From Ophiobolus disseminans (taxonomy: Eukaryota > Ascomycota > Dothideomycetes > Pleosporales > Phaeosphaeriaceae), in contig MU006216.1 in NCBI GenBank assembly GCA_010093685.1, positions 1,005,065 through 1,069,064 of the forward strand: a stretch of 64,000 bases of DNA. Direction: 5' to 3'. The translations under genes were made by a program, and so were the position numbers. Positions 1 through 9,586 of the stretch are shown here, piece after piece. Each line of letters opens with the position of its first letter. Within the stretch, counting starts at the first letter, position 1. The notes beneath the pieces were generated by a model that searched no databases, was not told the DNA's origin, and was given only the letters and a program-made list of their open reading frames with translations.

Positions 1-654
1 ATGCCATTTGCTCCACAATCAATCACAGAATGGGATCAAGCATTTGGTCTTGTAGTAGGTGTAATACTACTCTTCGGCGTTGAGATCTGTCCTGCCATTT
101 TAAGATACAAAAAAGAGAGGCAAGAGTTCGTAGAAGATTTGGAAAACAGAATGGAAGAAGCTCGCGAGAATCGCTCCAATCTGAACCCAGATCTTATATC
201 GAACGCAACTATGGCAGAGAGGCTGTCAGGAACCCACATAGAGCTCGAGGATTTGACGAATAAAGACGAACCAGACGGCCCTCTCCCATCAATAACAGGG
301 CCATCAGTGCGTGGCTCAACGATAACGGAGGGTCATGTTGACGAAGCATTGCTCTCCACGCCTAGCTGCGCAAAACCGCCACGTTCACATACAAAACGTC
401 ACGGAACCCCTCACAGAAGAACAAATGACTGCAGGCTGGCGCAGCGACGAAAGGAAAAATCGAACCATATCATTCCCGACCTCCCCATCTCCATCCAACC
501 CCCTCATGGCCGTTCCGATGTCGAAACAGATGATGAATCACTAGCTGTCACAGCCCTACGTCCCTCATCCCATCAAGGAGATCACATCGAGGACGACTAT
601 ATGATGAGCGGAGCACTGCCCTTTGGATACTTCTATATGTCAGCTTGCCACTGA
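1..654 (+). CDS. Hypothetical membrane-anchored protein, possibly 5'-truncated
   Basis: I do not recognise this protein. The frame is open from base 1, which happens to be an ATG, so the true start may lie outside the window. The 217-residue product has one hydrophobic stretch at about residues 15-35, followed by a charged, coiled-coil-like KKERQEFVEDLENRMEEA segment. A long polar tail rich in Ser, His and Arg follows. This would suit a single-pass membrane protein with a cytoplasmic tail, or the C-terminus of a larger multi-pass protein. The tail has no recognisable domain, and a second frame is open through part of it (335-544), so an unseen intron or decay is possible. Confidence 0.4.
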   Translation: MPFAPQSITEWDQAFGLVVGVILLFGVEICPAILRYKKERQEFVEDLENRMEEARENRSNLNPDLISNATMAERLSGTHIELEDLTNKDEPDGPLPSITGPSVRGSTITEGHVDEALLSTPSCAKPPRSHTKRHGTPHRRTNDCRLAQRRKEKSNHIIPDLPISIQPPHGRSDVETDDESLAVTALRPSSHQGDHIEDDYMMSGALPFGYFYMSACH

Positions 655-831
655 TGGTGATTGAATGGAAAGCGAACAAGAGCAACAGAGCATTGTCCGC
701 GGACAACGGGACCTCAGTATCTGGCCCTTTCTTAGACATGTTTCGATCTCTTGCTAGAAGGGTCGTTGTATAGAAGCAGCCGGTTATAGACAAAATGCTA
801 GACTATTCTTCACAGGACATGTTGAAACTAG

Positions 832-1632
832 CTACACCACCCACCGCCTGATCACGTCCTCATCCACATCTCTTACCAACACGTGAAAATGCTCCAAGCT
901 CCTCACGCTCTGCAGATTCGTTGTGTTCTTGAACCAAATAATCTTGCTCCCTTCTTCCTTCTCTCCCGCCTTTTGCCTGAACTCTTTCCCAACAAAATCC
1001 GTGACCAACCTCCGTCCCTCGTCGTTCAACGCGCCTTCACTATTCACGGGCAGTCGTTGCTTCAGCCACACGACAATATGACGAATGCCGGGCTCGAATG
1101 AATAAGTCCAGTCATTCCGCAAGATCGTGTAGTCCTCGGGATCCGCAAAAGGCATCGCGCTGCGTACATCGAACCTCAGCGCCCCAGTCTCGTCTTCAAG
1201 CGGTTCCCAGAACAACCGCTGCTGAAGCAAATACACCATAACGCTCCCGTACTTCTCTTTCACATGCGCGGTCCAAGCTAGATACGCTTTTAGTGCGCTG
1301 GGCCAGCGCTTCAGCTCATCGAGTTGGTTGGTCGAAATCAGGTGGTGCAGGTTGGCCCATGAATGTGGCGTAAACTCCGCGTCGGTGAGGGAGAGTTGGT
1401 GCCAGTCGATGGCTGTAAGTGCAAAAGGCGGATTGTCGCGTGGGAAAGGTAAGGCGCTTGGGTCTGGGTTGGCTTTCCATGTTGATTCGAAGGTTGAGGG
1501 GAGGGATGACTTGTCGATTTCGAAATGAGGTGGCATGGTGTATCGGCGGATAGTTGAGGAGGTATGTAGGGGGACAGGAAGCGGTATTGACGACTTGCAC
1601 CGCAAGCTTTTAGGTCCTAAGCGATGTACCAT
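832..1632 (-). CDS. DUF3605 family protein
   Basis: A single-exon protein of 266 residues, or 234 if translation starts at the second ATG (1536). Diagnostic DUF3605 segments run in order: FALTAIDWHQLSL, KYGSVMVYLLQQRLFWEP, LRNDWTYSFEPGIRHIVVWLK and WFKNTTNLQSVRSLEHFHVLVRDV. The family is widespread in ascomycetes and has no firmly assigned biochemical role; the conserved His and Trp residues could form a binding site, but that is inference. The 32-residue N-terminal extension is basic and Ser/Pro-rich. It may be a targeting peptide or 5' UTR, and I slightly favour the start at 1536. Confidence 0.8.
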   Translation of the reverse strand: MVHRLGPKSLRCKSSIPLPVPLHTSSTIRRYTMPPHFEIDKSSLPSTFESTWKANPDPSALPFPRDNPPFALTAIDWHQLSLTDAEFTPHSWANLHHLISTNQLDELKRWPSALKAYLAWTAHVKEKYGSVMVYLLQQRLFWEPLEDETGALRFDVRSAMPFADPEDYTILRNDWTYSFEPGIRHIVVWLKQRLPVNSEGALNDEGRRLVTDFVGKEFRQKAGEKEEGSKIIWFKNTTNLQSVRSLEHFHVLVRDVDEDVIRRWVV

Positions 1633-2366
1633 GTATACTTTGTGGTGTTACATCAGTACTTTCGGGCGGAAGTGATGCCGGAACAGGACAGCTGCAGGAA
1701 CGACCCCAACGCCTGCAGCTGCCACGACGAGCGATAGTCTAATACGACTTCGCATCGTTGTCTTCTGATGGAAGGAAAGCGATGAGAGACGCAGGCCATT
1801 TGCAGCGACAAATTGCGAGGAGGCACAAGTCGAGCGGGGCACGACATAAGCTTCGACCAGTTCTACGCTCCTTCCCGCAAACCATCTCGCCAAAGAAACG
1901 AACTCCAGACCGTCATCTCTTATCATCGCAATTCACATCTAATAAGCTCTGTCCTACCTATTCAAGCACACTCGCGTTCTGTTAGAGCGAGCTTGCTCAA
2001 TGATCTCCCCAGTGAATTGTTTCACATCCTCCAATCTCTAATTTCTCCGTTGCCAAGATCCCGCCGTTTATCTTCTTACACCACATTAAGCAATGCTCCG
2101 CACCCGGAGATTCCTCTAGGTACGCCGAAGGACTACGGGTGGAGAGGGCCCGGATCCTTGCGGGCCCCGGTAGACATGGATATAGATTGCAATAACCGTA
2201 GTAGTATCGGAAATGGAAGGAGCGGCGAAACATCTCATCAATGAACGCGCAGCATATATAAGAGTAGTCCACGATGTGGGAACGCCTCATCCAGGCTCTT
2301 CGCTTCGTCCTTCCAGTCTGGGCCGTTTCTCACTTCCAAAACTGTACATAATACTATTCTTTCGCC
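1633..2366. other. Intergenic region, divergent promoters
   Basis: This lies between the minus-strand DUF3605 gene and the plus-strand GH105 gene. Short overlapping ORFs occur on both strands (1648-1926 minus, 1813-2244 plus), but none shows a domain or convincing composition. I see no RNA gene or repeat. Confidence 0.5.
2254..2262 (+). promoter_or_regulatory. Putative TATA box of the GH105 gene
   Basis: The string TATATAAG lies about 105 bp upstream of the GH105 ATG at 2367, a plausible distance for a regulated fungal gene. This is a sequence match only. Confidence 0.4.
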
Positions 2367-3527
2367 ATGCATATTCAGACCCTGACCCTGGCGCTCTTTG
2401 CAAGCGCCACTTCAACGCTTGCGGCACCAAATGCCACCAAGCCATACTCAACATGGATGGCATCGTCTTTCACCCAAAAAGGCCAGTCACTGAACATCCA
2501 CTACGTGCAGGCTATCATCCACGAGGGTATTCAAAAAGCCGCTACCACCCAGAAGGATGCAACCCTCCTGTCCTACGCCTCGAAAGCTGTATCTTCCCTC
2601 GTCAAAGCCGACGGAACAATTACAGGATGGGATCCACTGTACTACACTCTGGACGATGTGCGATTCGGCAACAACATCCTTCACTTCTGGAACGCCGGGG
2701 GTCGCAAAGAGAAGAAATATGAGATTGCTGCCAAGGCATTGAGGGACCAACTCAACAGGTGGCCGCGGACCCCGAAGGGAGGTTTCTGGCATCGCGCTCC
2801 AGTCTACAAGAACCAAATGTGGCTGGATGGCATTTACATGGCCGATACCTTCTACGCAACGTACACATCGTACTTCGAGCCAAACAACGTTACGGCGTGG
2901 AACGACATCTCACTGCAGTTTGAGCTGATCGAGGAGCACTGCAGGAACCACACCTCAAACCTGCTCCAGCACGGTTACAGCGAGGACAAGTCAACCGTCT
3001 GGGCTGATCCTGTGACTGGCGCTTCACCTCTGGTGTGGAATCGTGCTGTCGGATGGTACTTTGTCGCGCTTGTTGAAGTGCTAGAGGTCTTCCCCAAGTC
3101 GCACCCTGGATACGCGAAGCTCAAGGGCTATCTCACGACTCTTGCGGATGGCCTGAAGAAATCGCAAGACGCTAGCGGTGGGTGGTGGTTGATCATGAAC
3201 GAGCCATACCCGGGAATGAAGGGAAACTACATTGAGTCGAGCGCAACAGCGATGTTCGCGTACGGATACCTCAAGGGCATCAGGCTCGGGTTGGTGGATG
3301 CAGCATACAAATCGACGGCGCTCAAGGCTTGGGATCTGATGATCGATGAGTTTGTTCAGTATGAGAAGAACGGAACTCTGAGCTGGACGGGCACTGTTGA
3401 GGTGGGAAGTTTGAAGGGCGATGCTTCTTACGAGTACTATATCGGCGTCCCACTTGCTCTCAACGATGGAAAGGGAGCCGCGCCGTTCATGTACACAGCG
3501 ACCGAGATTGAGTTGGCTGGATTGTAA
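2367..3527 (+). CDS. Secreted unsaturated rhamnogalacturonyl hydrolase, GH105
   Basis: A single-exon protein of 386 residues. The N-terminus is a clear signal peptide (MHIQTLTLALFASATSTLAA), so the enzyme acts outside the cell. GH105 enzymes remove the unsaturated galacturonyl residue left by rhamnogalacturonan lyases, completing pectin breakdown. The (alpha/alpha)6-barrel signature HRAPVYKNQMWLDGIYM carries the likely catalytic Asp at about residue 154. Later family segments include VWNRAVGWYFVALVEVLE, SGGWWLIMNEPY and NYIESSATAMFAYGYLKGI. Several N-glycosylation sequons fit secretion. Length is normal for the family and nothing appears broken. Confidence 0.92.
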   Translation: MHIQTLTLALFASATSTLAAPNATKPYSTWMASSFTQKGQSLNIHYVQAIIHEGIQKAATTQKDATLLSYASKAVSSLVKADGTITGWDPLYYTLDDVRFGNNILHFWNAGGRKEKKYEIAAKALRDQLNRWPRTPKGGFWHRAPVYKNQMWLDGIYMADTFYATYTSYFEPNNVTAWNDISLQFELIEEHCRNHTSNLLQHGYSEDKSTVWADPVTGASPLVWNRAVGWYFVALVEVLEVFPKSHPGYAKLKGYLTTLADGLKKSQDASGGWWLIMNEPYPGMKGNYIESSATAMFAYGYLKGIRLGLVDAAYKSTALKAWDLMIDEFVQYEKNGTLSWTGTVEVGSLKGDASYEYYIGVPLALNDGKGAAPFMYTATEIELAGL

Positions 3528-4200
3528 GCGTACATTTATTAGTAAGCTATAGAGGGCTTGTTAGACGACTTATAACAAAGCCATTTCGCTGTGGAGGGAA
3601 ATTGGCATGTGATCCTGAACCTTGCCCCTGCATTGGCGTAGGGCTGAAATGCAACCACCGCCAGCCACATCACGCTTGTCCTCTTCAGAAAGTGCACCCA
3701 TTCTCACGTCACCCAAACTCAAACACAGCAACCGCTTTTTCTAGCTGAGGCAGAGTCGCTCTGCCCTTTGCCCATGTTCATGACTCGGCCTGACAGGAAT
3801 GTTGATTCGGTACCTGCGATCCGACACGTTCCGTCATAGGAACCCAAAAATAGACCAAGAACGGATCTCCTGAGCAACGGCGCATTGGAGCCACGCACCA
3901 TCACAGCCACGAGCTGGTGATGGCAGGCTGGAATTATGGGGTTGTTTGCGCTAGCTGTGCCAAAGCGCAAGTTCTAGCAGTTTTTAATTCTGATCGTCGC
4001 ACGATTGTGACACGTTCTTCAATCACTCGACTGACTTGCAAACACTTACTCCAGCAAACAACAGCAACAAACATCACCGACCGCTTCGACCCTCGAACAC
4101 TGCTCCGCATCAGTGCATAAAAGGTACGCGCACTCTCCTCTCACACTCAACCCATCCTAACCCTCCACCCAGACAAATCACCTTTCAACCAACCACAGCA
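3528..4200. other. Intergenic region
   Basis: A 3' flank followed by the promoter and leader of the next gene. The last 120 bases are CA/CT-rich, as in many fungal 5' leaders. No further gene is seen. Confidence 0.5.
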
Positions 4201-4683
4201 ATGTCGACCGTCCTCTCCTCCGCGTCCCCATCTGCCAGCAGCGCATCCTGCTCAACCGCCGACTTCACGCGCTTCCCCACCGCCGACATCTCGTGCGCTG
4301 TCGGTAGCACACAGGGCATTCCCTCCAATACATCCGACGTCCTGCGCAAGTGCTGCAAGTCCGCGCCCGTCGAGTCCTTCAACGGAGCATGTGGATACTA
4401 CTGCCTGAGCGTGCAGCAGAGCGTGGCCGATCTGCAGAAATGCTTCATGGAGGGAGGCGTCGCTCCGGCCAGCATCTTCTGCAACGGGAACAACACTGCT
4501 ACCGCGACAGGTACGCCGACGGGAGGTGCGAGTAGGACTGGCTCGAGTGGAAGCCCAACTGGGACGGGTGCGAGTGCGACTGGAGGTGGCAATACCGGTG
4601 GTGCAGCGCAGGGTATCAGCAAGGCGGGTCTGGGCATGTTGGGTATGGTGTTTGTTTCAGCGATGGCGGGCATGCTGTTGTAA
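4201..4683 (+). CDS. Small cysteine-rich, probably GPI-anchored surface protein
   Basis: 160 residues. The core holds regularly spaced cysteines, including CCKSAPVESFNGACGYYCLSV and a later KCFMEGG...IFC segment. A Thr/Gly/Ser-rich stalk (about residues 100-140) and a C-terminal hydrophobic tail (GMLGMVFVSAMAGMLL) follow. This layout fits a family of small fungal wall or membrane proteins with a GPI signal. The N-terminus is Ser-rich rather than a classical hydrophobic signal peptide. An in-frame upstream ATG at 4036 would add 55 unconserved-looking residues, so I chose 4201, which follows a CA-rich leader. The function is unknown; surface structure or adhesion is a guess. Confidence 0.75.
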   Translation: MSTVLSSASPSASSASCSTADFTRFPTADISCAVGSTQGIPSNTSDVLRKCCKSAPVESFNGACGYYCLSVQQSVADLQKCFMEGGVAPASIFCNGNNTATATGTPTGGASRTGSSGSPTGTGASATGGGNTGGAAQGISKAGLGMLGMVFVSAMAGMLL

Positions 4684-5610
4684 GATGTTATGCTGCATGT
4701 CTGCGACGGTGCAGAACGGCGATTGAAACAGTAGGAGAAGAAGAGTATACCATGGTGGACTTTGATTGTAATCAAAACCTGTACGTCTAAATCTCTTCTC
4801 GAAGCCTGACACAGAAAGTTGCTTCCGCTTTCATATGAGTGACGAGAACGGTCTCCTTGCATTTGGAAAGCTGCCAGCCCGTCGACGTAACAGATACCCT
4901 CACCGCGAAACTTCTTGGTTCTCACTCATAGGCATCTTTAGAATTCCTTGACGACCACATTGAAGTTGTCAGCTGATTTCTACTTTACATAGAAATCTTC
5001 TCCACACACGAACCCTGCTGTCCGCTGACAGCCTGGCGCGTCTCATGTTCACGATGTGACGATGCGCAAGCAATCTGACGGCAGTATTTACAACGCATCA
5101 CGAACATCAGCGCAAATGCTGTTGTGCTCATCACACGACATCTGAGTGACGCTGCGGTACACCTTCTACACGCAACATACCTGATTTGCCTCAGGTCCCT
5201 CCAGTTTCCTCCGCGATGCGGCAATTACCCATCCCCACGCGACGTGCCGACGCTTCACGCTAGCACCGCGATACTCCGGGCGCCCAGATGTCAGCGGCGA
5301 TACAGCGTGGGATCTGGCCACCTCCATAGCCTTCGTTGAAGGCGATTGAGCAATGACAGCGAGTGCTGAGGTTGTAGTCTGACGCTAGTACATGACGCGA
5401 TCGGGACAAGGCCAACTAAGCGAAGTTCCGCGCTTCTCACCCGTCTCCATCCAACCAACACAAATATTCTGCACGGTGCAATTGCTTTACCCTAGCCAAG
5501 GATCCAGTGGTCGTGTGTATGGTGACAGCATCCAGATAGTTATATACGTCAACTGCCTGCCGGCTGTGAGCCAATTCCTCTTCCAACTTTTCTCTCAACA
5601 ACTTTAGACA
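4684..5610. other. Intergenic region with NRPS-like promoter
   Basis: 927 bases without a credible gene; only short overlapping ORFs occur. A TATATA string at 5541-5546 lies about 65 bp before the ATG of the NRPS-like gene and could be its TATA element. A pyrimidine-rich stretch precedes the ATG. Confidence 0.45.
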
Positions 5611-8600
5611 ATGACGGTTATCGACACCACAAAAGATCTATCCGCACTCTTCACGCAACAGGCACAAGCCACACCAGACCTCGTTGCTCTCGAAGACGAC
5701 TCGGAGACATACACTTACAAGCAACTCCACGACAAGGTTGCTTCCCTCGCTGACCGGCTCCGACGTCATGGCGTCGGTCGCGATTGCTTAGTCGGTGTGC
5801 TACTACCACGGTCCGCCGACTATGTGATTGCATGTCTAGCTGCACTGCGTGCAGGTGGTGCCTTTTTGGTCTTGGAACTGGCGTATCCTCCTGATCTGCT
5901 AGCAGATGTGCTCGAAGATGCTCAGCCTACGGTTGTCGTCACCACCAGCGCCGAGGTTGGCAAGATCAAGCAAGGCACACCGCTAGTTGTCCTGGATGAG
6001 GAAACATCGACCCCGAACGGTCACGTGGAAGACTCTGAACTGCCACCACTACCTGAAGAGACCGACCTAGACAAGCTATCTTTTGTTGCGTACTCTAGTG
6101 GAACAACTGGCAAGCCCAAGGGAATCGCGAATCCACACAGGGCAGCAGTCCTGTCATACGACTTACGGTTTGGCCTCTCAAATCTGCAGCCTGGCGACAG
6201 AGTGGCTTGCAATGTCTTCTTCGTTTGGGAGATCATACGTCCTCTCTTGCGGGGAGCTACAGTCGTGGCGGTGCCTGACGAGGCGAGTTACGACCCACGT
6301 ATGCTCGTGGACCTGCTCGCAAACAAGAAGATCACGGAGACGCTCTTCACTCCCACACTATTCGCTGCTGTGCTTGCTCGACATCAAGCACTCAACACCC
6401 GATTGCCAAACCTCAAAACTGTCTGGCTGAACGGCGAGGTGGTCACCACTGACCTTGCGCGCCGTGGTATCAAGGCGCTTCCCAACACACGCCTATTGAA
6501 TGTCTATAGCGCTTGTGAAACACACGAAATTGCATGCGGAGACATCAAAGACATGCTCGAGAAGCTCGACCAAGATGCTCCTTACTGTCCGGTCGGACCA
6601 CCCATCATCGACAATAAGTACATCTACATCCTTGACGAGAGTGGTCAGAAAGTCGAAGAGGGGGAGAACGGTGAGCTTTTTGTTGGTGGACATCTGCTTG
6701 CGCGAGGATATCTCAACCTTCCGGAAACCACAGCAAAGGCTTTCATTCGAAACCCTTACAGCTCAAAGACGGGGGCGCGGATGTACCGAACAGGCGACAA
6801 AGCCAGACTTCTTTCCAACGGACTTCTTGAGATTACTGGCCGTGTGGGTGCGATGATCAAGATTCGCGGCTACTCAGTCGTTCCTGGCAAGGTCGAGAGT
6901 GCGATTGTTAACCATTTGTCGGTCCGTCAGTGCGCTGTTGTGCCGTTCGGTGAAGGGATTGATCGACAGCTTGTTGCATACTTTGTGCGTGACCAGGACA
7001 CGTCAGCCGAACGTCCAGTAGTCGAAATTGACAAGACAGGACGCAGCGCGACTGCGAGGCGTATGTTGATGCCATATCTAGCTCACTACATGATCCCATC
7101 ACTTTGGGTTGAGCTTGACAAGCTTCCCACCAGCGACGTCTCCGGAAAGGTCGATCTCAAAAATCTTCCTCCACCAAGACCCAGTTCGCCCACGGGTAGC
7201 GCCCGCAAGTTCGAGCAGAGTCCAATCACGGTCGAGCAGGTCACCGAGAGTTGGGCATCGATCCTTGGTGTCAACGCGAACACAATCACTCCCGAGTACA
7301 ACTTCTTCGACCTTGGTGGCCACTCACTCCTGCTTGCAGATTTGGCTGCACGTTTGTCCAACTCATTTGGCTTCCGAGTACCTGTCGCACGGCTTGCCAA
7401 CCCAGCAACGCTTAATGGGCATCTGGATACGATTCGAGCGATTCGAGACGGTCATACTGCCGAAGTGCAAGAAAACCTGCCGCAGATACTTCGTGCTGAC
7501 GCTGTCCTTGAGAAAGACATCACACCCTCAAACCCCAAGATCTGCGCACTAAAGGATTCAAGGACGATTTTCCTCACCGGTGCGACTGGTTTCCTAGGTG
7601 CTTTCCTTCTTCGAGATCTGCTTGAAGCCACGTCGGCGACCATCGTCTGCATGGTCCGTTTCGCGGATTCTTCACAAGACGATATCCCTGCCGGTATTGC
7701 CAGAATACGTCGCAACTTGCTTGACTTTAACCTCTGGAACGACTCAATCATGGAGCGAGTAGAGATCCTGCCAGGAAATTTGTCTCGCAAGCGATTCGGG
7801 CTTTCGCCAGATGCGTTCAAACAGCTGGCTGAGCGTACCGATGTGATTGTTCACGCTGCAGCTACTGTCAATCTTGTATACCCATATGCCGCTCTACAGA
7901 AGCCCAACGTTGGCGGCACAAGAGAGGTGCTGCGTCTTGCGGCTCTGGGAGGTGCCACAGTACAGTACATCTCCACCAATGGCGTACTACCTCCAAAGCC
8001 CACCCGTGAGGGATGGTCCGAAGATACCATCCTTCCGGTCGACGATGTTCCTACTAAGCTTGCAGATGGTTATGGCCAGACAAAGTGGGTGGCTGAGCAG
8101 CTCGCATTGGAAGCCAAGAACCGAGGCATCCCTATCAAGATCCATCGCCTTGGTACGGTCAGCGGCCACAGCGAGACGGGTGCCGCGAACGCCTGGGATC
8201 TGTTGACAGCGTTGATCGTAGAGTCGGTCCGTATCGGATACTACCCAGATGTCAAGGGCTGGCGCGCTGAGATGACACCAGTCGACTTCGTCAGCAAAGC
8301 GATCCTCCATCTTAGCAACCAGATGGACTCTGAACAGACAATCTTCCACATTGGTGACCCCGATCCAGTTGAGATTAGTCAGGTTTTCAACGACCTTAAC
8401 GCTCTCGGATACCCCACACAGCCTCTCGAGTTTGAGAAGTGGGTTACGCTCTGGGACGACAAGCGAGGCTCTGCTAAGGGTGGTGATGGTGCCTTCACCG
8501 TCGATATTCTCCGCAGCGGTATGCCAAGTATTGAGTTCTTGAGAGACGTCGTTGTGCTTGACAACAGCAAGACTAGGCCCCTGCGCTCCGCCGTTGAGCG

Positions 8601-9462
8601 TCCAAAGGTCGACCAGGTCCTGCTCGAGACTTACACCCGCCACTGGTACGCTCGTGGCTGGCTTCCAAAATCGCCCTCCCAGTACGATGCCGTTGGTGGT
8701 TCTGGCCGCCTTCCTCAGCGTGGCCCACTCTTCGGGAAAGTGGCTGTCGTCATGGGTGCATCCTCGGGCATTGGTGCTGCTACTGCAGCGGCACTTGCTC
8801 GTGAAGGTTGCCACGTCGCCCTCGCCGCTCGCCGTGTTGATGCCCTCGAGGACCTCAAGAAACGCCTCACCATTCGTGAAGGCAAGATTATCACACAGAA
8901 GACCGACGTTACAGACAAGGCACAAGTCGAAGCCCTCGTCGCCGCTGCCGAGAAACAACTAGGTCCTGTTGACATTTTCGTTTCCGTCTCTGGTGTCATG
9001 TACTTCACCATGATGGCCAACACACAAACAGACCAGTGGAACCAAACTGTCGATGTCAACTGCAAGGGATTGCTCAACATCATCTCCAGCATCGTTCCGT
9101 CGATGCTGAAGCGCGGCAAAGGACACCTTGTCGCCATTTCCTCGGATGCAGGCCGTAAGGTCTTCCCTGGCTTAGGCGTATACTCAGCATCTAAGTTCTT
9201 CGTCGAAGCCACCCTTCAGGCCTTACGAGTCGAGACAGCCGGTACCGGATTGCGCGTCACAAGCATACAGCCCGGCAATGTGGCGACGGATCTGCTGGGA
9301 ATGAGCACCGATCAGGAGGCGCTGAAGAAGTACGGCGAGCCCAGTGGCGCGAAGGTCTTGGATCCGGAGGACGTCGCGGGTAGCATTGTGTATGCGCTTA
9401 GACAGCCTGAGCACGTTGCTGTCAACGAAGTTATGATTGAGCCGCGAGATGAGCCGATCTAG
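5611..9462 (+). CDS. NPS10: NRPS-like A-T-R-SDR reductase, NPS10 / glycine betaine reductase type
   Basis: A single-exon protein of 1283 residues with four domains. The adenylation domain (about 10-470) has core A3 YSSGTTGKPKG near 163 and A7 YRTGDKA. The thiolation domain carries the phosphopantetheine Ser in FFDLGGHSLL near 568. The first reductase has nucleotide motif TGATGFLG near 656 and YGQTK near 820. The C-terminal short-chain dehydrogenase has GASSGIG near 1048 and YSASK near 1190. No condensation domain is present. The same order occurs in Cochliobolus NPS10 and in Aspergillus ATRR, which activates glycine betaine and reduces it in two steps to choline. By homology this enzyme probably does the same in the cytosol, but substrate choice cannot be read from the motifs alone. 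No biosynthetic partners adjoin it, which suits a conserved housekeeping role. Confidence 0.9.
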   Translation: MTVIDTTKDLSALFTQQAQATPDLVALEDDSETYTYKQLHDKVASLADRLRRHGVGRDCLVGVLLPRSADYVIACLAALRAGGAFLVLELAYPPDLLADVLEDAQPTVVVTTSAEVGKIKQGTPLVVLDEETSTPNGHVEDSELPPLPEETDLDKLSFVAYSSGTTGKPKGIANPHRAAVLSYDLRFGLSNLQPGDRVACNVFFVWEIIRPLLRGATVVAVPDEASYDPRMLVDLLANKKITETLFTPTLFAAVLARHQALNTRLPNLKTVWLNGEVVTTDLARRGIKALPNTRLLNVYSACETHEIACGDIKDMLEKLDQDAPYCPVGPPIIDNKYIYILDESGQKVEEGENGELFVGGHLLARGYLNLPETTAKAFIRNPYSSKTGARMYRTGDKARLLSNGLLEITGRVGAMIKIRGYSVVPGKVESAIVNHLSVRQCAVVPFGEGIDRQLVAYFVRDQDTSAERPVVEIDKTGRSATARRMLMPYLAHYMIPSLWVELDKLPTSDVSGKVDLKNLPPPRPSSPTGSARKFEQSPITVEQVTESWASILGVNANTITPEYNFFDLGGHSLLLADLAARLSNSFGFRVPVARLANPATLNGHLDTIRAIRDGHTAEVQENLPQILRADAVLEKDITPSNPKICALKDSRTIFLTGATGFLGAFLLRDLLEATSATIVCMVRFADSSQDDIPAGIARIRRNLLDFNLWNDSIMERVEILPGNLSRKRFGLSPDAFKQLAERTDVIVHAAATVNLVYPYAALQKPNVGGTREVLRLAALGGATVQYISTNGVLPPKPTREGWSEDTILPVDDVPTKLADGYGQTKWVAEQLALEAKNRGIPIKIHRLGTVSGHSETGAANAWDLLTALIVESVRIGYYPDVKGWRAEMTPVDFVSKAILHLSNQMDSEQTIFHIGDPDPVEISQVFNDLNALGYPTQPLEFEKWVTLWDDKRGSAKGGDGAFTVDILRSGMPSIEFLRDVVVLDNSKTRPLRSAVERPKVDQVLLETYTRHWYARGWLPKSPSQYDAVGGSGRLPQRGPLFGKVAVVMGASSGIGAATAAALAREGCHVALAARRVDALEDLKKRLTIREGKIITQKTDVTDKAQVEALVAAAEKQLGPVDIFVSVSGVMYFTMMANTQTDQWNQTVDVNCKGLLNIISSIVPSMLKRGKGHLVAISSDAGRKVFPGLGVYSASKFFVEATLQALRVETAGTGLRVTSIQPGNVATDLLGMSTDQEALKKYGEPSGAKVLDPEDVAGSIVYALRQPEHVAVNEVMIEPRDEPI

Positions 9463-9586
9463 ATGATGTCGATAAAAGTTGGAACTAATTTGGAAGATCT
9501 TATGCAACATCTGTTAGAGCGAGGTAGCCGTCATAGCTAGACGTGTCCGGATAATGAATTTCATGATTAGCATTACTGTTAGAATA

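Noticed and set aside
1648..2244. Small ORFs on both strands upstream of GH105
   Set aside because: Short, overlapping and without similarity to known families.
7987..8958. 323-codon minus-strand ORF
   Set aside because: It lies antisense inside the NRPS-like coding sequence and has no domain; a codon-usage shadow.
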